Positions 20,521 through 31,432 are shown, numbered from the stretch's first letter. The stretch is 64,000 bases of DNA from Buttiauxella gaviniae (GCF_040786275.1 NZ_JBFMVT010000002.1:620001-684000), one strand, 5' to 3'. A program made the numbers and translations. The notes: a model not told the origin generated them from the sequence alone.

Positions 20521-21282
20521 ATGGTTTCACCATCAGGAACCGTGCCACGCAGTGGCGTTTATTATTTTTCGCAGGGCTGGAAGCTCGTCCATCAGCCTGG
20601 GATCAAACGTTTTGTGCTCCTGCCGCTGCTGGTTAACATTTTATTAATGGGAGGCGCCTTCTGGTGGTTATTCACCCGCCTGGATGTGTGGGTTCCTACG
20701 CTTCTTTCTTATGTACCTGACTGGTTACAGTGGCTGAGCTACCTCATATGGCCCCTGGCGGTCATCTCCATTCTGTTGGTGTTTGGTTATTTATTCTCAA
20801 CGCTTGCAAACTGGATTGCCGCGCCTTTTAACGGATTACTGGCCGAACAGCTCGAAGCACGCCTGACGGGAGCAATGCCACCCGATACCGGTATCTTTGG
20901 CATCATGAAAGATATTCCGCGCATCATGAAACGCGAATGGCAAAAACTTGCCTGGTACCTGCCGCGTGCGCTTCTATTGTTGGTTCTCTATTTTATTCCG
21001 GGTATCGGTCAAACCGTTGCTCCGGTTTTATGGTTCTTATTTAGCGCATGGATGTTGGCTATACAGTATTGCGACTATCCGTTTGATAACCATAAAGTGC
21101 CCTTCAAAGAAATGCGTATTTCGCTGCGCGAGAAGAAACTCATTAACATGCAGTTTGGCTCCCTCGTCAGTCTGTTTACGCTTATCCCCTTCCTTAATTT
21201 AGTGATCATGCCGGTCGCCGTCTGCGGTGCCACCGCAATGTGGGTCGATTGTTATCGCCAGAAACATGCCATGTGGAAGTAA
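20521..21282 (+). CDS. cysZ: Sulfate channel/permease CysZ
   Basis: A 253-residue inner-membrane protein, identical in length to E. coli CysZ and similar throughout (FFPxxGWKL-type start [24 protein letters not shown], then [20 protein letters not shown] and [35 protein letters not shown]). CysZ lets sulfate enter for cysteine synthesis. Its neighbour 154 bp downstream is cysK. The ribosome site AAGGAG lies 11 bases before the ATG, slightly far. CysB control is expected but I could not define a site. Confidence 0.96.
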   Translation: MVSPSGTVPRSGVYYFSQGWKLVHQPGIKRFVLLPLLVNILLMGGAFWWLFTRLDVWVPTLLSYVPDWLQWLSYLIWPLAVISILLVFGYLFSTLANWIAAPFNGLLAEQLEARLTGAMPPDTGIFGIMKDIPRIMKREWQKLAWYLPRALLLLVLYFIPGIGQTVAPVLWFLFSAWMLAIQYCDYPFDNHKVPFKEMRISLREKKLINMQFGSLVSLFTLIPFLNLVIMPVAVCGATAMWVDCYRQKHAMWK

Positions 21283-21435
21283 TTTTTTCAGGAGCGGCTT
21301 ATGTCGCTCCTTATTCCTTCTTGCTTCTCCTTATTTCCCTTCATCATATAGATATGCGATTTCTTTACTTCCCCATAACGTCTAAGCAGGTATGCTGATG
21401 AGGTTTCCCAAATTTCATACAGTTAAGGACGGGCT

Positions 21436-22407
21436 ATGAGCAAGATCTATGAAGACAACTCTCTGACAATCGGCCATACGCCGCTGGTTCGACTGAACCG
21501 CATCGGTAATGGACGCATCCTGGCGAAGGTCGAGTCCCGCAACCCAAGCTTTAGCGTCAAATGCCGTATCGGAGCCAATATGATTTGGGATGCCGAAAAA
21601 CGCGGTGTGCTCAAGGCCGGCGTCGAGTTAGTCGAACCAACCAGCGGTAATACCGGTATTGCCCTGGCCTATGTTGCCGCCGCGCGTGGCTACAAGCTGA
21701 CGCTGACCATGCCTGAAACCATGAGTATTGAACGCCGTAAATTGCTCAAAGCACTGGGTGCCAATCTGGTCCTGACGGAAGGCGCGAAAGGCATGAAAGG
21801 CGCCATTCAGAAAGCTGAAGAAATCGTTGCCAGCAATCCAGAAAAATTCCTTTTGCTCCAGCAATTTAGTAACCCAGCAAACCCAGAAATCCACGAAAAA
21901 ACCACCGGCCCAGAAATCTGGGAAGATACCGACGGCGAAGTGGACGTCTTTATTTCTGGCGTAGGGACTGGCGGTACGCTGACAGGTGTGAGTCGTTACA
22001 TCAAAAATACCAAAGGCAAAACGGATCTGATTACCGTTGCCGTAGAGCCTACAGATTCCCCGGTCATTGCTCAGGCCCTGGCGGGTGAAGAACTGAAACC
22101 AGGCCCTCATAAAATTCAGGGTATCGGGGCCGGTTTTATTCCTGGTAACCTCGATCTGAAGCTTATTGACAAAGTGATTGCCATCACTAATGAAGAAGCG
22201 ATTTCAACGGCACGGCAGTTGATGGAAGAAGAAGGTATTCTTGCCGGTATTTCTTCCGGCGCAGCCGTCGCTGCTGCACTAAAACTTCAGGAAGATGAAG
22301 CATTTGCCAACAAGAACATTGTGGTTATACTGCCATCGTCTGGCGAACGCTACTTGAGTACCGCTCTCTTTGCCGATCTTTTCACGGAAAAAGAACTGCA
22401 ACAATGA
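21436..22407 (+). CDS. cysK: O-acetylserine sulfhydrylase A (cysteine synthase A)
   Basis: A 323-residue PLP enzyme, same length as E. coli CysK. Lys42 (NPSFSVK) forms the Schiff base; TSGNTGIA binds the substrate carboxylate and [10 protein letters not shown] the PLP phosphate. It makes cysteine from O-acetylserine and sulfide. The C-terminus ends in ELQQ rather than Ile, so it is not itself a CDI partner peptide. GGACGGG precedes the ATG. A TATGCT -10 at 21391 with no clear -35 fits an activator-dependent CysB promoter. A strong terminator follows. Confidence 0.98.
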   Translation: MSKIYEDNSLTIGHTPLVRLNRIGNGRILAKVESRNPSFSVKCRIGANMIWDAEKRGVLKAGVELVEPTSGNTGIALAYVAAARGYKLTLTMPETMSIERRKLLKALGANLVLTEGAKGMKGAIQKAEEIVASNPEKFLLLQQFSNPANPEIHEKTTGPEIWEDTDGEVDVFISGVGTGGTLTGVSRYIKNTKGKTDLITVAVEPTDSPVIAQALAGEELKPGPHKIQGIGAGFIPGNLDLKLIDKVIAITNEEAISTARQLMEEEGILAGISSGAAVAAALKLQEDEAFANKNIVVILPSSGERYLSTALFADLFTEKELQQ

Positions 22408-22429
22408 TGCCTTGCTCGTAAATATGAGT

Positions 22430-22457
22430 AAAAAAGCACCCGTCAGGGTGCTTTTTT
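22430..22457. terminator. Terminator after cysK
   Basis: GCACCC-GTCA-GGGTGC with six A before and six T after, 22 bases beyond the cysK stop. Confidence 0.92.
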
Positions 22458-22589
22458 GTGGCATGCGTCAAACTTTTGGTTACCCTACCATTGCGTCACT
22501 CTGTCAGGTCTGGTATCTATCCAGCAAATTATTTCGATGCGCGAAATTAATCAGAATGTGAGATACCTCTGCTGAATCGATTTAACGAT

Positions 22590-22619
22590 TTGGTGCTAAA
22601 TCACATTTCACGGCATAAT
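22590..22619 (+). promoter_or_regulatory. ptsH upstream (P0) promoter
   Basis: TTGGTG, 18-bp spacer, CATAAT, in the 394-bp cysK-ptsH gap. The surrounding sequence (GCTGAATCGATTTA upstream, GGCATAATG at the -10) matches the E. coli ptsH P0 region from memory. Further downstream, TAGACT at 22756 in the block CAGGCTAGACTTTAGTTCC corresponds to the E. coli P1 start region; that last 70 bp before ptsH is nearly identical to E. coli. A good CRP half-site TGTGA lies at 22556. Confidence 0.65.
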
Positions 22620-22801
22620 GATTAATGACGAGCGAGCCGCGAAGCGCATGGATCTTGCCAGAGCACATTTCGCGGTTCCCGAAAGCATCCTATGTCGCGT
22701 ACAGTTACAGTTCACGTTGACGCTAACTATACAGGCTAAAGTTTTGCCACCAGGCTAGACTTTAGTTCCACAACACTAAACCTATAAGTTGGGGAAATAC
22801 A

Positions 22802-23059
22802 ATGTTCCAGCAAGAAGTTACCATTACCGCTCCTAACGGTCTGCATACCCGCCCTGCTGCTCAGTTTGTTAAAGAAGCTAAAGGCTTCACTTCTGAGATC
22901 ACTGTGACCTCCAACGGCAAAAGCGCTAGCGCAAAAAGCCTGTTCAAACTGCAAACTCTGGGCCTGACTCAAGGTACCGTTGTGACCATCTCCGCTGAAG
23001 GTGAAGATGATCAGAAAGCAGTTGAGCATCTGGTAAAACTGATGGCTGAACTCGAGTAA
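22802..23059 (+). CDS. ptsH: Phosphocarrier protein HPr
   Basis: An 85-residue protein, apparently identical to E. coli HPr. His15 in [10 protein letters not shown] is the residue phosphorylated by enzyme I, and Ser46 in SAKSLF is the equivalent of the Gram-positive regulatory serine. It passes phosphate from EI to the sugar-specific EIIA domains. First gene of ptsHI-crr; TTGGGGAAATACA precedes the ATG. Confidence 0.99.
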   Translation: MFQQEVTITAPNGLHTRPAAQFVKEAKGFTSEITVTSNGKSASAKSLFKLQTLGLTQGTVVTISAEGEDDQKAVEHLVKLMAELE

Positions 23060-23103
23060 GTTCTGGGTTCTTCGTAAATATCAGTCACAAGTAAGGTAGG
23101 GTT

Positions 23104-24831
23104 ATGATTTCAGGCATTTTAGCATCCCCGGGTATCGCTTTCGGCAAGGCACTTTTGCTGAAGGAAGATGAGATTGTCATCGACCGGAAGAAAATTTCTG
23201 CCGACAAAGTTGAGCAGGAAGTTGAGCGTTTCATTAGCGGACGCGCAAAGGCGTCTTCGCAGTTAGAAGCGATCAAAATTAAAGCTGGCGAGACCTTCGG
23301 TGAAGAAAAGGAAGCTATCTTCGAAGGCCACATCATGTTGCTGGAAGACGAAGAGCTTGAGCAGGAAATCATAGCCCTTATCAAAGATAAGTTAGTGACT
23401 GCTGATGCAGCGGCTCACGAAATTATCGAAGGCCAGGCAGTGGCGCTGGAAGAGTTAGACGATGAATACCTGAAAGAACGTGCGGCTGACGTACGTGACA
23501 TCGGTAAGCGTCTGCTGCGCAACATTCTTGGTCTGGCAATTATCGACCTTAGCGCTATTCAGGATGAAGTTATCCTGGTCGCTAAAGATTTGACCCCGTC
23601 AGAAACCGCACAGCTTAACCTGCAAAAGGTTCTGGGTTTCATCACTGATATCGGTGGCCGTACTTCCCATACCTCTATCATGGCGCGTTCTCTTGAACTG
23701 CCTGCGATTGTGGGTACCGGTAGCGTGACCAACCAGGTGAAAAATGGCGATTACCTGATCCTCGATGCTGTTAACAATAAAGTTTACGTTAACCCAACCA
23801 ACGACGAGATCGAAGCGCTGCGTGCTGTACAGCAGCAGGTTGCTTCCGAGAAAGCTGAACTGGCAAAACTGAAAGATCTGCCAGCAATCACTCTCGATGG
23901 TCATCAGGTAGAAGTATGCGCCAACATCGGTACCGTTCGTGATATCGACGGTGCAGAGCGCAATGGTGCAGAAGGTGTAGGTCTGTACCGTACAGAATTC
24001 CTGTTCATGGACCGTGATTCACTGCCAACTGAAGATGAGCAGTTCGCGGCGTACAAAGCTGTTGCTGAAGCCTGTGGCTCACAAGCCGTTATCGTACGTA
24101 CCATGGATATCGGTGGCGATAAAGAGCTGCCTTACATGAACTTCCCGAAAGAAGAGAACCCGTTCCTGGGCTGGCGTGCAGTGCGTATCGCTATGGATCG
24201 TAAAGAGATCCTGCATGACCAGGTTCGCGCGATTCTGCGTGCATCCGCTTTCGGTAAATTACGCATTATGTTCCCAATGATTATCTCTGTTGAAGAGGTT
24301 CGCGCTCTGAAGAAAGAGATCGAAATCATGAAGGCGCAGCTGCGTGAAGAAGGCAAAGCGTTTGACGAAACTATCGAAGTTGGCGTGATGGTTGAGACTC
24401 CGGCTGCGGCCACCATTGCTCGCCATCTGGCAAAAGAAGTCGACTTCTTTAGTATCGGTACCAACGATCTGACGCAGTACACCCTGGCCGTTGACCGTGG
24501 TAATGATATGATTTCACATCTTTACCAGCCAATGTCACCGTCCGTACTGACTCTGATTAAGCAAGTTATTGATGCTTCTCATGCAGAAGGTAAATGGACC
24601 GGTATGTGTGGTGAGCTTGCAGGCGACGAACGTGCTACACTTCTGTTGCTGGGTATGGGTCTGGACGAATTTAGTATGAGTGCCATTTCTATCCCGCGCA
24701 TTAAGAAGATTATTCGTAACACGAACTTCGAAGATGCGAAGGTGTTAGCAGAGCAAGCTCTTGCTCAACCGACAACGGACGAGTTAATGACGCTGGTTAA
24801 CAAGTTCATTGAAGAAAAAACAATCTGCTAA
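23104..24831 (+). CDS. ptsI: PTS enzyme I (phosphoenolpyruvate-protein phosphotransferase)
   Basis: A 575-residue protein, same length as E. coli EI. The N-terminal HPr-binding domain carries the active-site His189 ([12 protein letters not shown]); the C-terminal PEP-binding barrel carries [14 protein letters not shown], the conserved [10 protein letters not shown] and the catalytic Cys in GMCGELAGD. It starts the phosphorelay from PEP to HPr in the cytoplasm. The gap after ptsH is 44 bp and the one before crr 40 bp, so the operon is intact. Start ATG at 23104 with GTAGGG before it. Confidence 0.99.
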   Translation: MISGILASPGIAFGKALLLKEDEIVIDRKKISADKVEQEVERFISGRAKASSQLEAIKIKAGETFGEEKEAIFEGHIMLLEDEELEQEIIALIKDKLVTADAAAHEIIEGQAVALEELDDEYLKERAADVRDIGKRLLRNILGLAIIDLSAIQDEVILVAKDLTPSETAQLNLQKVLGFITDIGGRTSHTSIMARSLELPAIVGTGSVTNQVKNGDYLILDAVNNKVYVNPTNDEIEALRAVQQQVASEKAELAKLKDLPAITLDGHQVEVCANIGTVRDIDGAERNGAEGVGLYRTEFLFMDRDSLPTEDEQFAAYKAVAEACGSQAVIVRTMDIGGDKELPYMNFPKEENPFLGWRAVRIAMDRKEILHDQVRAILRASAFGKLRIMFPMIISVEEVRALKKEIEIMKAQLREEGKAFDETIEVGVMVETPAAATIARHLAKEVDFFSIGTNDLTQYTLAVDRGNDMISHLYQPMSPSVLTLIKQVIDASHAEGKWTGMCGELAGDERATLLLLGMGLDEFSMSAISIPRIKKIIRNTNFEDAKVLAEQALAQPTTDELMTLVNKFIEEKTIC

Positions 24832-24871
24832 TCCACCGGATGCGGCCCAATTTACTGCTTAGGAGAAGATC

Positions 24872-25381
24872 ATGGGTTTGTTTGATAAACTGAAATCTCT
24901 GGTTTCTGATGATAAAAAAGACACCGGAACCATTGAGATTGTTGCTCCACTTTCTGGCGAAATCGTCAATATTGAAGATGTTCCAGATGTGGTGTTCGCC
25001 GAGAAGATCGTTGGTGATGGCATTGCAATTAAACCGACTGGCAACAAAATGGTTGCTCCGGTTGACGGCACCATCGGCAAAATTTTCGAAACTAACCATG
25101 CTTTCTCTATCGAATCCGATAGCGGCATTGAGCTGTTCGTTCACTTCGGTATCGACACTGTTGAACTGAAAGGCGAAGGCTTCAAACGCATCGCAGAAGA
25201 AGGCCAGCGTGTTAAGAAAGGCGACGTAGTTATCGAGTTCGATTTGGCCCTGCTGGAAGAGAAAGCGAAGTCTACCTTGACTCCGGTCGTTATCTCCAAC
25301 ATGGACGAAATCAAAGAGCTGATCAAACTGTCTGGTAGCGTGACCGTGGGTGAAACCCCAGTAATCCGCATCAAGAAGTAA
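24872..25381 (+). CDS. crr: PTS glucose-specific EIIA component
   Basis: A 169-residue protein, same length as E. coli EIIA-Glc. His76 and His91 (counting the initiator Met) in NHAF and FVHFGIDT are the zinc/phosphate active-site pair. Phosphorylated by HPr, it feeds glucose uptake, activates adenylate cyclase and, dephosphorylated, inhibits other permeases. AGGAGA precedes the ATG. A terminator follows 16 bases after the stop. The next gene here is cysM, not pdxK as in E. coli. Confidence 0.99.
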   Translation: MGLFDKLKSLVSDDKKDTGTIEIVAPLSGEIVNIEDVPDVVFAEKIVGDGIAIKPTGNKMVAPVDGTIGKIFETNHAFSIESDSGIELFVHFGIDTVELKGEGFKRIAEEGQRVKKGDVVIEFDLALLEEKAKSTLTPVVISNMDEIKELIKLSGSVTVGETPVIRIKK

Positions 25382-25396
25382 GCTATCCGCACAATA

Positions 25397-25427
25397 GAAA
25401 ACGGCACCCTTGCGGTGCCGTTTTTGT
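25397..25427. terminator. Terminator of ptsHI-crr
   Basis: AACGGCACC-CTTGC-GGTGCCGTT followed by TTTG; A-rich on the other side, so it may also end the convergent cysM. Confidence 0.9.
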
Positions 25428-25443
25428 TTCTAAAACGCGTGAG

Positions 25444-26355
25444 TTAAATTCCTGAACCCTGAGAGTAACTCTCTTCGCCAAATACCCCAGTCGATAAATA
25501 ACGATCGCCTCTGTCGCAAATAATCGCAACAACAACAGAACCAGGGTTAGCCTGCGCCACGCGTAATGCACCGGCAACCGCGCCGCCTGAACTCACGCCA
25601 CAGAAAATGCCCTCTTCGCGCGCAAGTTTGCGCATGGTTCTCTCAGCTTCCACCTGCGACATATCCATCACCTCGTCAACAAGGCTCGGGTCGAAAATCT
25701 TCGGCAGCCACTCTTCGGGCCAACGACGAATGCCCGGAATGCTACTGCCATCCTCAGGCTGTAAGCCGACAATTTTCACCGCTTTTTGTTGCTCGCGCAT
25801 GAACTGACTTACGCCGGTTACCGTGCCGGTTGTGCCCATACTGGAGACAAAGTGCGTGATGCGCCCCTGAGTTTGCTTCCAGATTTCAGGCCCGGTAGTG
25901 CTGTAGTGTGCGTAGGGGTTATCCGGATTATTAAACTGATCGAGGACTTTACCCTCACCGCGCTCATCCATCAAACGCGCCATTTCGCGTGCGCCTTCCA
26001 TCCCCTGCTCTTTGGACACCAGAATCAGCTCAGCGCCATAAGCCTGCATCGCGGCTTTGCGCTCAAGGCTCATATTGTCAGGCATGAGCAGCCGCATCCG
26101 ATAACCTTTCAGCGCCGCAATCATTGCCAGAGCAATCCCGGTGTTGCCACTGGTTGCCTCTATAAGCGTATCACCCGGGGAGATTTCACCGCGCTCTTGG
26201 GCACGCACAATCATCGAAAGCGCCGCTCTGTCTTTTACCGAACCCGCAGGATTATTCCCTTCGAGTTTGACCCAAATTTCACTGCCGTTATCAAGGCCGG
26301 TGCGCTGTAATTTAACCAGAGGCGTATTGCCAATCGTGCTTTCTAAGGTCGTCAC
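25444..26355 (-). CDS. cysM: O-acetylserine sulfhydrylase B (cysteine synthase B)
   Basis: A 303-residue PLP enzyme, same length as E. coli CysM. Lys41 (NNPAGSVKDR) binds [13 protein letters not shown] and SSMGTTGTVTG are the substrate and phosphate loops. Compared with CysK it has the CysM-specific GLQPEDGSSIPGIRRWP segment; the B enzyme also accepts thiosulfate to form S-sulfocysteine, which fits its place downstream of the thiosulfate/sulfate transporter. It follows cysA on the same strand but a terminator hairpin and a REP-like repeat lie between. Confidence 0.97.
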   Translation of the reverse strand: MTTLESTIGNTPLVKLQRTGLDNGSEIWVKLEGNNPAGSVKDRAALSMIVRAQERGEISPGDTLIEATSGNTGIALAMIAALKGYRMRLLMPDNMSLERKAAMQAYGAELILVSKEQGMEGAREMARLMDERGEGKVLDQFNNPDNPYAHYSTTGPEIWKQTQGRITHFVSSMGTTGTVTGVSQFMREQQKAVKIVGLQPEDGSSIPGIRRWPEEWLPKIFDPSLVDEVMDMSQVEAERTMRKLAREEGIFCGVSSGGAVAGALRVAQANPGSVVVAIICDRGDRYLSTGVFGEESYSQGSGI

Positions 26356-26381
26356 ATCTCAGTCCTGAATATTAAATCTTC

Positions 26382-26414
26382 GTAGGTCGGGTAGGCATCA
26401 GCGCCAACCGACAT
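26382..26414. repeat. REP-like palindromic unit between cysA and cysM
   Basis: GTAGGTCGGGTAGGCATC then AGCGCCAACCGAC forms an imperfect hairpin (GGTCGG/CCGAC ends) of the REP type seen in related intergenic gaps at 30.4 and 42.7 kb. Confidence 0.6.
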
Positions 26415-26416
26415 CC

Positions 26417-26442
26417 AAAAAAAAGCGGCCACAGAGGGCCGC
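26417..26442 (-). terminator. Terminator after cysA
   Basis: Minus-strand GCGGCC-CTCTGT-GGCCGC followed by eight T. Confidence 0.88.
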
Positions 26443-26472
26443 CAGAGCGATTCGTGTAGTGAGCTAAACTTA

Positions 26473-27573
26473 TCAGGCCGTCTGCGCCAGGTCTAGCTGA
26501 CCATTATAAGTACGCTGAATTCGATTATTGCCTTCATACAAACGCGCATGTTGCAGGCCAACGAACAGGCGCTCGCCACGAACCGGAACATGATTTTCAC
26601 GCAATACCACGGTCAACGGTTCGTCATACCAGCCCAGCGGCTGCACCACCAATTGCATGTAATGCCCGCGAGGGCTGATCTCAAGCACCTGCACCGGTAG
26701 TGGGGAATCCAGATTAGTACGGCGGCTAACATCCACTTCCCATGGGCGCAGGAATAAATCTACCGCGCCCTGATAAGCAGGGGTAAAGCCCAGTGGCCAG
26801 CGGTGTGCGCCAACATGGAACTGGCTACCGCGAATGGTGCCTTTCATACGGTTAACTTCGCCGAGGAACTCCAGCACAAAGCGAGTCGCTGGTTCACGCC
26901 ATACCGCTTCAGGCGTGTCCACCTGTTCGATATTCCCCTGGCTCATCACCACAACCCTGTCCGCGACTTCCATCGCCTCTTCCTGGTCGTGGGTCACGAA
27001 CACGCTGGTGAATTTTAACTCTTCATGCAACTGACGCAGCCAGCGGCGCAGCTCTTTACGCACCTGCGCATCCAGCGCGCCAAACGGCTCATCCAGCAGC
27101 AGAATTTGCGGCTCAACCGCCAGGGCTCGCGCCAGGGCCACACGCTGTTTCTGCCCGCCTGAAAGCTGAGCGGGGAAACGATCCGCCAGATGGGAAAGCT
27201 GCACCATCTCCAGCAAACGCGTCACTTTCTGTTTGATAGCGGCAGAAGATGGGCGCTCACGACGCGGTAAAACCGTCAGACCAAATGCGATATTGTCGAA
27301 CACCGTCATATGGCGGAACAGCGCGTAATGCTGGAATACAAATCCGACTTTACGGTCACGCGCGTGAATGCGGCTCACATCCGTGCCGTGGAAACTAATC
27401 CGCCCGCTATTCTGATGTTCAAGCCCCGCAATAATGCGCAGCAGCGTAGTTTTACCGGAACCCGACGGCCCCAATAACGCTACCATTTGACCCGAAGGGA
27501 TATCCAGAGAGATATCATTCAGCACCTGGGTGCGACCAAAAGATTTCTTAATATTGGTAATATCAATGCTCAT
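26473..27573 (-). CDS. cysA: Sulfate/thiosulfate ABC transporter ATPase CysA
   Basis: A 366-residue ABC ATPase. Walker A GPSGSGKT (residues 35-42), signature LSGGQ, Walker [12 protein letters not shown] and the switch His in [10 protein letters not shown] are intact; a C-terminal TOBE-like regulatory part follows from about residue 240. It energises the CysPUWA importer on the cytoplasmic face. It overlaps cysW by 11 bases. CysB plus N-acetylserine control is known for the operon in enterobacteria. Confidence 0.97.
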   Translation of the reverse strand: MSIDITNIKKSFGRTQVLNDISLDIPSGQMVALLGPSGSGKTTLLRIIAGLEHQNSGRISFHGTDVSRIHARDRKVGFVFQHYALFRHMTVFDNIAFGLTVLPRRERPSSAAIKQKVTRLLEMVQLSHLADRFPAQLSGGQKQRVALARALAVEPQILLLDEPFGALDAQVRKELRRWLRQLHEELKFTSVFVTHDQEEAMEVADRVVVMSQGNIEQVDTPEAVWREPATRFVLEFLGEVNRMKGTIRGSQFHVGAHRWPLGFTPAYQGAVDLFLRPWEVDVSRRTNLDSPLPVQVLEISPRGHYMQLVVQPLGWYDEPLTVVLRENHVPVRGERLFVGLQHARLYEGNNRIQRTYNGQLDLAQTA

Positions 27574-28438
27574 GATTTCCCTCCTGTTGCAGACGTTTTT
27601 CCTGACTGTTCAGACGCCATTGCAACGCACTCTTTAAGAACAACGTAACGATTGCCATCAGGGTCAGGAGTGCAGCGGCGGTAAATGAGCCGACGGTATT
27701 GTAATCCTGTTGAAGCAATTCAATCTGTAACGGCAGCGAGAATGTCTCGCCGCGAATCGAACCGGAAACCACCGACACGGCACCGAACTCACCGATAGCA
27801 CGGGCGTTAGTTAACACCACGCCGTAGAGGAGCGCCCAGCGGATATTTGGCAAGGTAACACGGCGGAACATCTGCCAGCCGGATGCGCCCAGCAGAATCG
27901 CCGCTTCGTCCTCCTGGCTGCCCTGGCTTAACATCACCGGCACCAGCTCGCGCACCACAAACGGACAGGTCACAAAAATCGTCACCAGCACCATGCCCGG
28001 CCAGGCGAACATAATCTGAATATTATGGGCATCCATAAAGCCGGCTAACGGGCCGTTCGAGCCATAAAACAGCAGGTAAACCAGACCGGCCACCACTGGC
28101 GATACGGCAAATGGAATATCCAGCAGCGTCAGCAATAACTGACGGCCAGGAAAATCAAAACGCGTCACCAGCCAGGCGAGCAAGATCCCGAACACCAGAT
28201 TCACCGGCACTGTAATCAGCGCAATCATCACCGTTAACCAGATGGCATGCAGCATATCCGGGTCAACAATATTATTGAGTGCGGGCATTAACCCTTTCGA
28301 AAACGCTTCGGCAAAAATTGAGGCCACCGGCACTACCAGCAGCAAAAACGAAATCAGCACGCCGATGCCAATCAGCGTCCATTTACCCCAGTTAAAACCG
28401 GTGCGACGATAGCTTTTCAATTCAGTTACGTCCGTCAT
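27563..28438 (-). CDS. cysW: Sulfate/thiosulfate ABC transporter permease CysW
   Basis: A 291-residue inner-membrane permease with six hydrophobic segments and the binding-protein-dependent transport EAA loop ([32 protein letters not shown], about 180-210), which contacts CysA. It matches E. coli CysW along its length. It shares one base with the upstream cysU and eleven with cysA, showing tight translational coupling. Confidence 0.97.
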   Translation of the reverse strand: MTDVTELKSYRRTGFNWGKWTLIGIGVLISFLLLVVPVASIFAEAFSKGLMPALNNIVDPDMLHAIWLTVMIALITVPVNLVFGILLAWLVTRFDFPGRQLLLTLLDIPFAVSPVVAGLVYLLFYGSNGPLAGFMDAHNIQIMFAWPGMVLVTIFVTCPFVVRELVPVMLSQGSQEDEAAILLGASGWQMFRRVTLPNIRWALLYGVVLTNARAIGEFGAVSVVSGSIRGETFSLPLQIELLQQDYNTVGSFTAAALLTLMAIVTLFLKSALQWRLNSQEKRLQQEGNHEH

Positions 28439-29271
28439 CAGTGACCTACCACGCGCCGACCAAAGCGACTTTGCAACGTATTAATGGAAAACAGCAGCAG
28501 CAGCGAAGCGGCAAGGATCACCGAGGCAATCGCACTCGCCGCCGGGTAATCGAACTCCTGCAGGCGCACGAAAATCATCAAAGAGGTCACTTCGGTTTTC
28601 CAGGCGATGTTACCGGCGATAAAAATCACCGCGCCAAACTCCCCCAGGCTACGGGTAAACGAGAGCGCAACGCCTGCCATCAATGCAGGGGAAAGCTCAG
28701 GCAAAATCACACGGCGAAAACTCTGCCAGCGCGTCGCACCCAGCGTTTCTGCGGCCTCTTCATATTCCGGCCCTAACTCTTCAAGCACCGGCTGAATAGT
28801 ACGGACTACAAACGGGATACTGGTAAACGCCATCGCAACGGCGATACCAAGCCAGGTGTACGTCACCTTAATACCAAACTGCGCCAGCCATTCGCCGTAC
28901 CAGCCGTTGACTGAAAACAGCCCAGCAAGCGTCAAGCCTGCCACCGCCGTTGGCAGGGCAAACGGCAAGTCCATCAGCGCATCAAGCAGGCTGCGGCCCG
29001 GAAACTGATAGCGCGTTAAAATCCACGCCATCAACATGCCAAACGCGCCATTAAAAATGGAAGCCACCGCCGCAGATAACAGCGTGACTTTATATGCCGC
29101 CACAACCTGCGGGTTGGTGATGACTTCCCAGTATTGAGCCAGCGTCATCTCGGAAAGCTGCATCACCAGCGCGCTGAGCGGCAGCAGTAAAATCAGGCAA
29201 ACAAACAGCAAACTGGTGCCGAGGCTTAACGTAAAGCCCGGCAGCACACGTTTGGAGGAAACAGCAAACAT
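28438..29271 (-). CDS. cysU: Sulfate/thiosulfate ABC transporter permease CysU (CysT)
   Basis: A 277-residue permease, partner of CysW. Six hydrophobic segments; the EAA loop is EYEEAAETLGATRWQSFRRVILPELSPALMAG (about 175-205). The start ATG at 29271 is directly adjacent to the cysP stop at 29272. It and CysW form the membrane channel of the importer. Confidence 0.97.
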   Translation of the reverse strand: MFAVSSKRVLPGFTLSLGTSLLFVCLILLLPLSALVMQLSEMTLAQYWEVITNPQVVAAYKVTLLSAAVASIFNGAFGMLMAWILTRYQFPGRSLLDALMDLPFALPTAVAGLTLAGLFSVNGWYGEWLAQFGIKVTYTWLGIAVAMAFTSIPFVVRTIQPVLEELGPEYEEAAETLGATRWQSFRRVILPELSPALMAGVALSFTRSLGEFGAVIFIAGNIAWKTEVTSLMIFVRLQEFDYPAASAIASVILAASLLLLFSINTLQSRFGRRVVGH

Positions 29272-30288
29272 TTACTTATGCCCCGCCGCTACAAGCTTGT
29301 CGAACTCACCGCCGCTTGCGAAATGGGTTTTCATCACCTCAGGCCAGCCGCCAAATTCATCTTCCACGCGGAACAGTTCCGTTTGCGGGAATTTATCCTT
29401 CAGCTTTTCCATGACCTGCGGGTTATTCACGCGATAGTAATAATCGGTGATGATGGTTTGCGCCGCCGGGGTATACAGGAAGTTCAGGTACTCTTTTGCC
29501 GCTTTTTCTGTTCCGTTGGCTTTGACGTTTTTATCCACCCACGCAACCGGGAATTCAGCCAGAATATTGACCTTCGGTACCACAACTTCGTAGCCATCTT
29601 TTTCGTACTGCTTACTAATGTTGTTAACTTCGGACTCGAAGCTAATCAGTACGTCGCCCAGGCCACGCTCAACAAAGGTGGTGGTCGCGCCACGGCCACC
29701 GGTATCAAACACTTCAACGTTTTTCAGGAACTGCGTCATGAACTGTTCGGTTTTGGCTTTATCACCACCGTCAGCTTTGTTTGCCGCACCCCACGCGCCT
29801 AAATAGGTGTAACGCGCGTTACCGGAGGTTTTGGGATTAGGGAAAATCAGTTTCACGTCCGGGCGAACCAAATCGCTCCAGTCGTGGATATTTTTCGGGT
29901 TACCTTTACGCACCAGGAATGCCATGGTGGAGTAAAACGGCGAGCTGTTGTTTGGCAGGCGGGTTTGCCAGTCGGCAGGAATCAGGTTGCCTTTATCATG
30001 CAATATCTGCACATCGGACACCTGGTTATAAGTTACAACGTCAGCTTTTAACCCCTGCAAAATCGCCAGAGCCTGTTTGGATGACCCGGCATGAGATTGT
30101 TTTATCACCAATTTGTCACCGCTATTTTCCTGCGCCCACTGTTTCTGGAAGGCAGGATTCAGGGCCGCAAACAGCTCACGAGACACATCATAAGAGCTGT
30201 TCAGCAGTTCTGTAGCTTGAGCTGAGCCTGCCAATAACGCAGAGACAACGAGCGCACTCCAGAGTTTTTTTACCGACGTTTTAGCCAT
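29272..30288 (-). CDS. cysP: Thiosulfate-binding periplasmic protein CysP
   Basis: A 338-residue protein with a Sec signal peptide ending GSAQA at residue 25 and a mature start [15 protein letters not shown]. The motifs [15 protein letters not shown] and [12 protein letters not shown]-like [14 protein letters not shown] are those of the CysP/Sbp sulfate-binding family; it is closer to CysP (thiosulfate) than to Sbp. First gene of cysPUWA. Upstream lies an AT-rich 230-bp region with TTGACA at 30350 on the minus strand and, further out, a BIME-like repeat; a CysB site is expected but not defined here. Confidence 0.96.
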   Translation of the reverse strand: MAKTSVKKLWSALVVSALLAGSAQATELLNSSYDVSRELFAALNPAFQKQWAQENSGDKLVIKQSHAGSSKQALAILQGLKADVVTYNQVSDVQILHDKGNLIPADWQTRLPNNSSPFYSTMAFLVRKGNPKNIHDWSDLVRPDVKLIFPNPKTSGNARYTYLGAWGAANKADGGDKAKTEQFMTQFLKNVEVFDTGGRGATTTFVERGLGDVLISFESEVNNISKQYEKDGYEVVVPKVNILAEFPVAWVDKNVKANGTEKAAKEYLNFLYTPAAQTIITDYYYRVNNPQVMEKLKDKFPQTELFRVEDEFGGWPEVMKTHFASGGEFDKLVAAGHK

Positions 30289-30437
30289 TGGGCACCCTTA
30301 TAAATGTGATAACCACCGAACTTCATGGTTACCAGTGTATTTATAACGAGTGTCAAAGCTGTAACGGTTTTATATATCGTTTGGTGATTTGCAATAAGAA
30401 AGGGGTATAAGACGCGGGAAGTTTTTGACGGGGGAAA

Positions 30438-30517
30438 TGTCGGATGGCGCTGACGCTTATCGACATGGCTCATCTGATCTTTTGTAGGGCGGGTAAGCGC
30501 CAGCGCCACCCGCCATC
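30438..30517. repeat. BIME-like pair of inverted REP units between cysP and yfeX
   Basis: Two hairpins: TGTCGGATGGCGC..CTTATCGACA (30438-30465) and GTAGGGCGGGTAAGCG..CACCCGCC (30484-30517), in opposite orientation. This gap holds ucpA, murRQP and yfeW in E. coli; here only the repeat remains. Confidence 0.7.
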
Positions 30518-30522
30518 CAATG

Positions 30523-31422
30523 CTACAGGCTTAATAACTTATCTAACGACGGCGCGAAGTAATACCCGCCTGTCACCGGCTTAGTGAAACGCAACATGCC
30601 GTCACGCTTACCGTCGGTTTCGCCAAACATGCTCAACAACTGCTGTTCGATATTGTGCAAACGTGCGCAATAAGCGATGAAGTACAGGCCGTGCGTACCA
30701 CTGGCGGTGCCGTATGGCAGACTCTGGCGCACAATCTTCAGGCCCTTACCGTTCTCTTTTAAATCGACACGGCTCAGGTGAGATGTTTCCGGGCGCTCGT
30801 CGCCGTCAATCTCTTCGTTAACCTCTTTGGTACGGCCGATGATCATCTCCTGATCGTTAACGCTCATGCGGTTTAGCTGCTTGAGATTGTGCTCCCAGCG
30901 CTGGACGAACACGTAGCTACCGCCTGCATCCACACCGTCATTGATAACCGCTACGCCACGGCGCGTCTCTTCGCCCTGCGGGTTTTCGGTGCCATCGACA
31001 AAACCGCTCAGGTCGCGATCTTCAACCCAACGGAAACCATGAACTTCTTCTTCGATTTTCAGCGCATCGCCAAACGCAGCAAGTGCCGCTTGCGCGACAG
31101 AGAAATTCACATCATGGCGTAAAGAGAGAATGTGGATCATCACATCGTGCTGAGTCGCCGGAGCAAGCCCTTTGCCCAGAGGCGCAAAGTTTTTCAGCTC
31201 TTCGGCACCCACGCCACCGCTTAAATCGCGCCACAGGTCGTGGCCAAATGCCACTACCGCGCCTAAATTCGCATCAGGAAATTTATTCTGAAGCGCCGTT
31301 AGGGATTGATTAAAGGTTTTGCAGCCCTGGCGAATTGCATCGAAATCACCCTGAATACTCGCTTCCAGCCAGACGGCGGCGCGACAATGTTCTGGCAGGA
31401 TGCCAGTTTGAACACGAGACAT
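30523..31422 (-). CDS. yfeX: Dye-decolourising (porphyrinogen) peroxidase YfeX
   Basis: A 299-residue cytoplasmic heme protein of the DyP family. The start [13 protein letters not shown] at 31422 follows an excellent AGGAGG; a longer frame to 31449 is not conserved. The DyP motif GFVDGTENP holds Asp143, and the proximal heme His and distal Arg lie in the regions conserved with E. coli YfeX (about residues 215 and 232). YfeX oxidises porphyrinogens; a claim that it removes iron from heme is disputed in the literature. It is downstream of yfeY but separated by a terminator. Confidence 0.96.
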   Translation of the reverse strand: MSRVQTGILPEHCRAAVWLEASIQGDFDAIRQGCKTFNQSLTALQNKFPDANLGAVVAFGHDLWRDLSGGVGAEELKNFAPLGKGLAPATQHDVMIHILSLRHDVNFSVAQAALAAFGDALKIEEEVHGFRWVEDRDLSGFVDGTENPQGEETRRGVAVINDGVDAGGSYVFVQRWEHNLKQLNRMSVNDQEMIIGRTKEVNEEIDGDERPETSHLSRVDLKENGKGLKIVRQSLPYGTASGTHGLYFIAYCARLHNIEQQLLSMFGETDGKRDGMLRFTKPVTGGYYFAPSLDKLLSL

Positions 31423-31432
31423 GAATCCTCCT

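Noticed and set aside
26417-26472. cysM as a simple fifth gene of the cysPUWA transcript
   Set aside because: A strong hairpin with eight T and a REP-like unit lie between cysA and cysM, so direct co-transcription is at best partial.
30270-30509. A 79-codon minus-strand frame overlapping the cysP start
   Set aside because: It runs through the BIME-like repeat and the cys promoter. Its last 18 codons ([18 protein letters not shown]) could be read as a leader overlapping cysP but have no good ribosome site.
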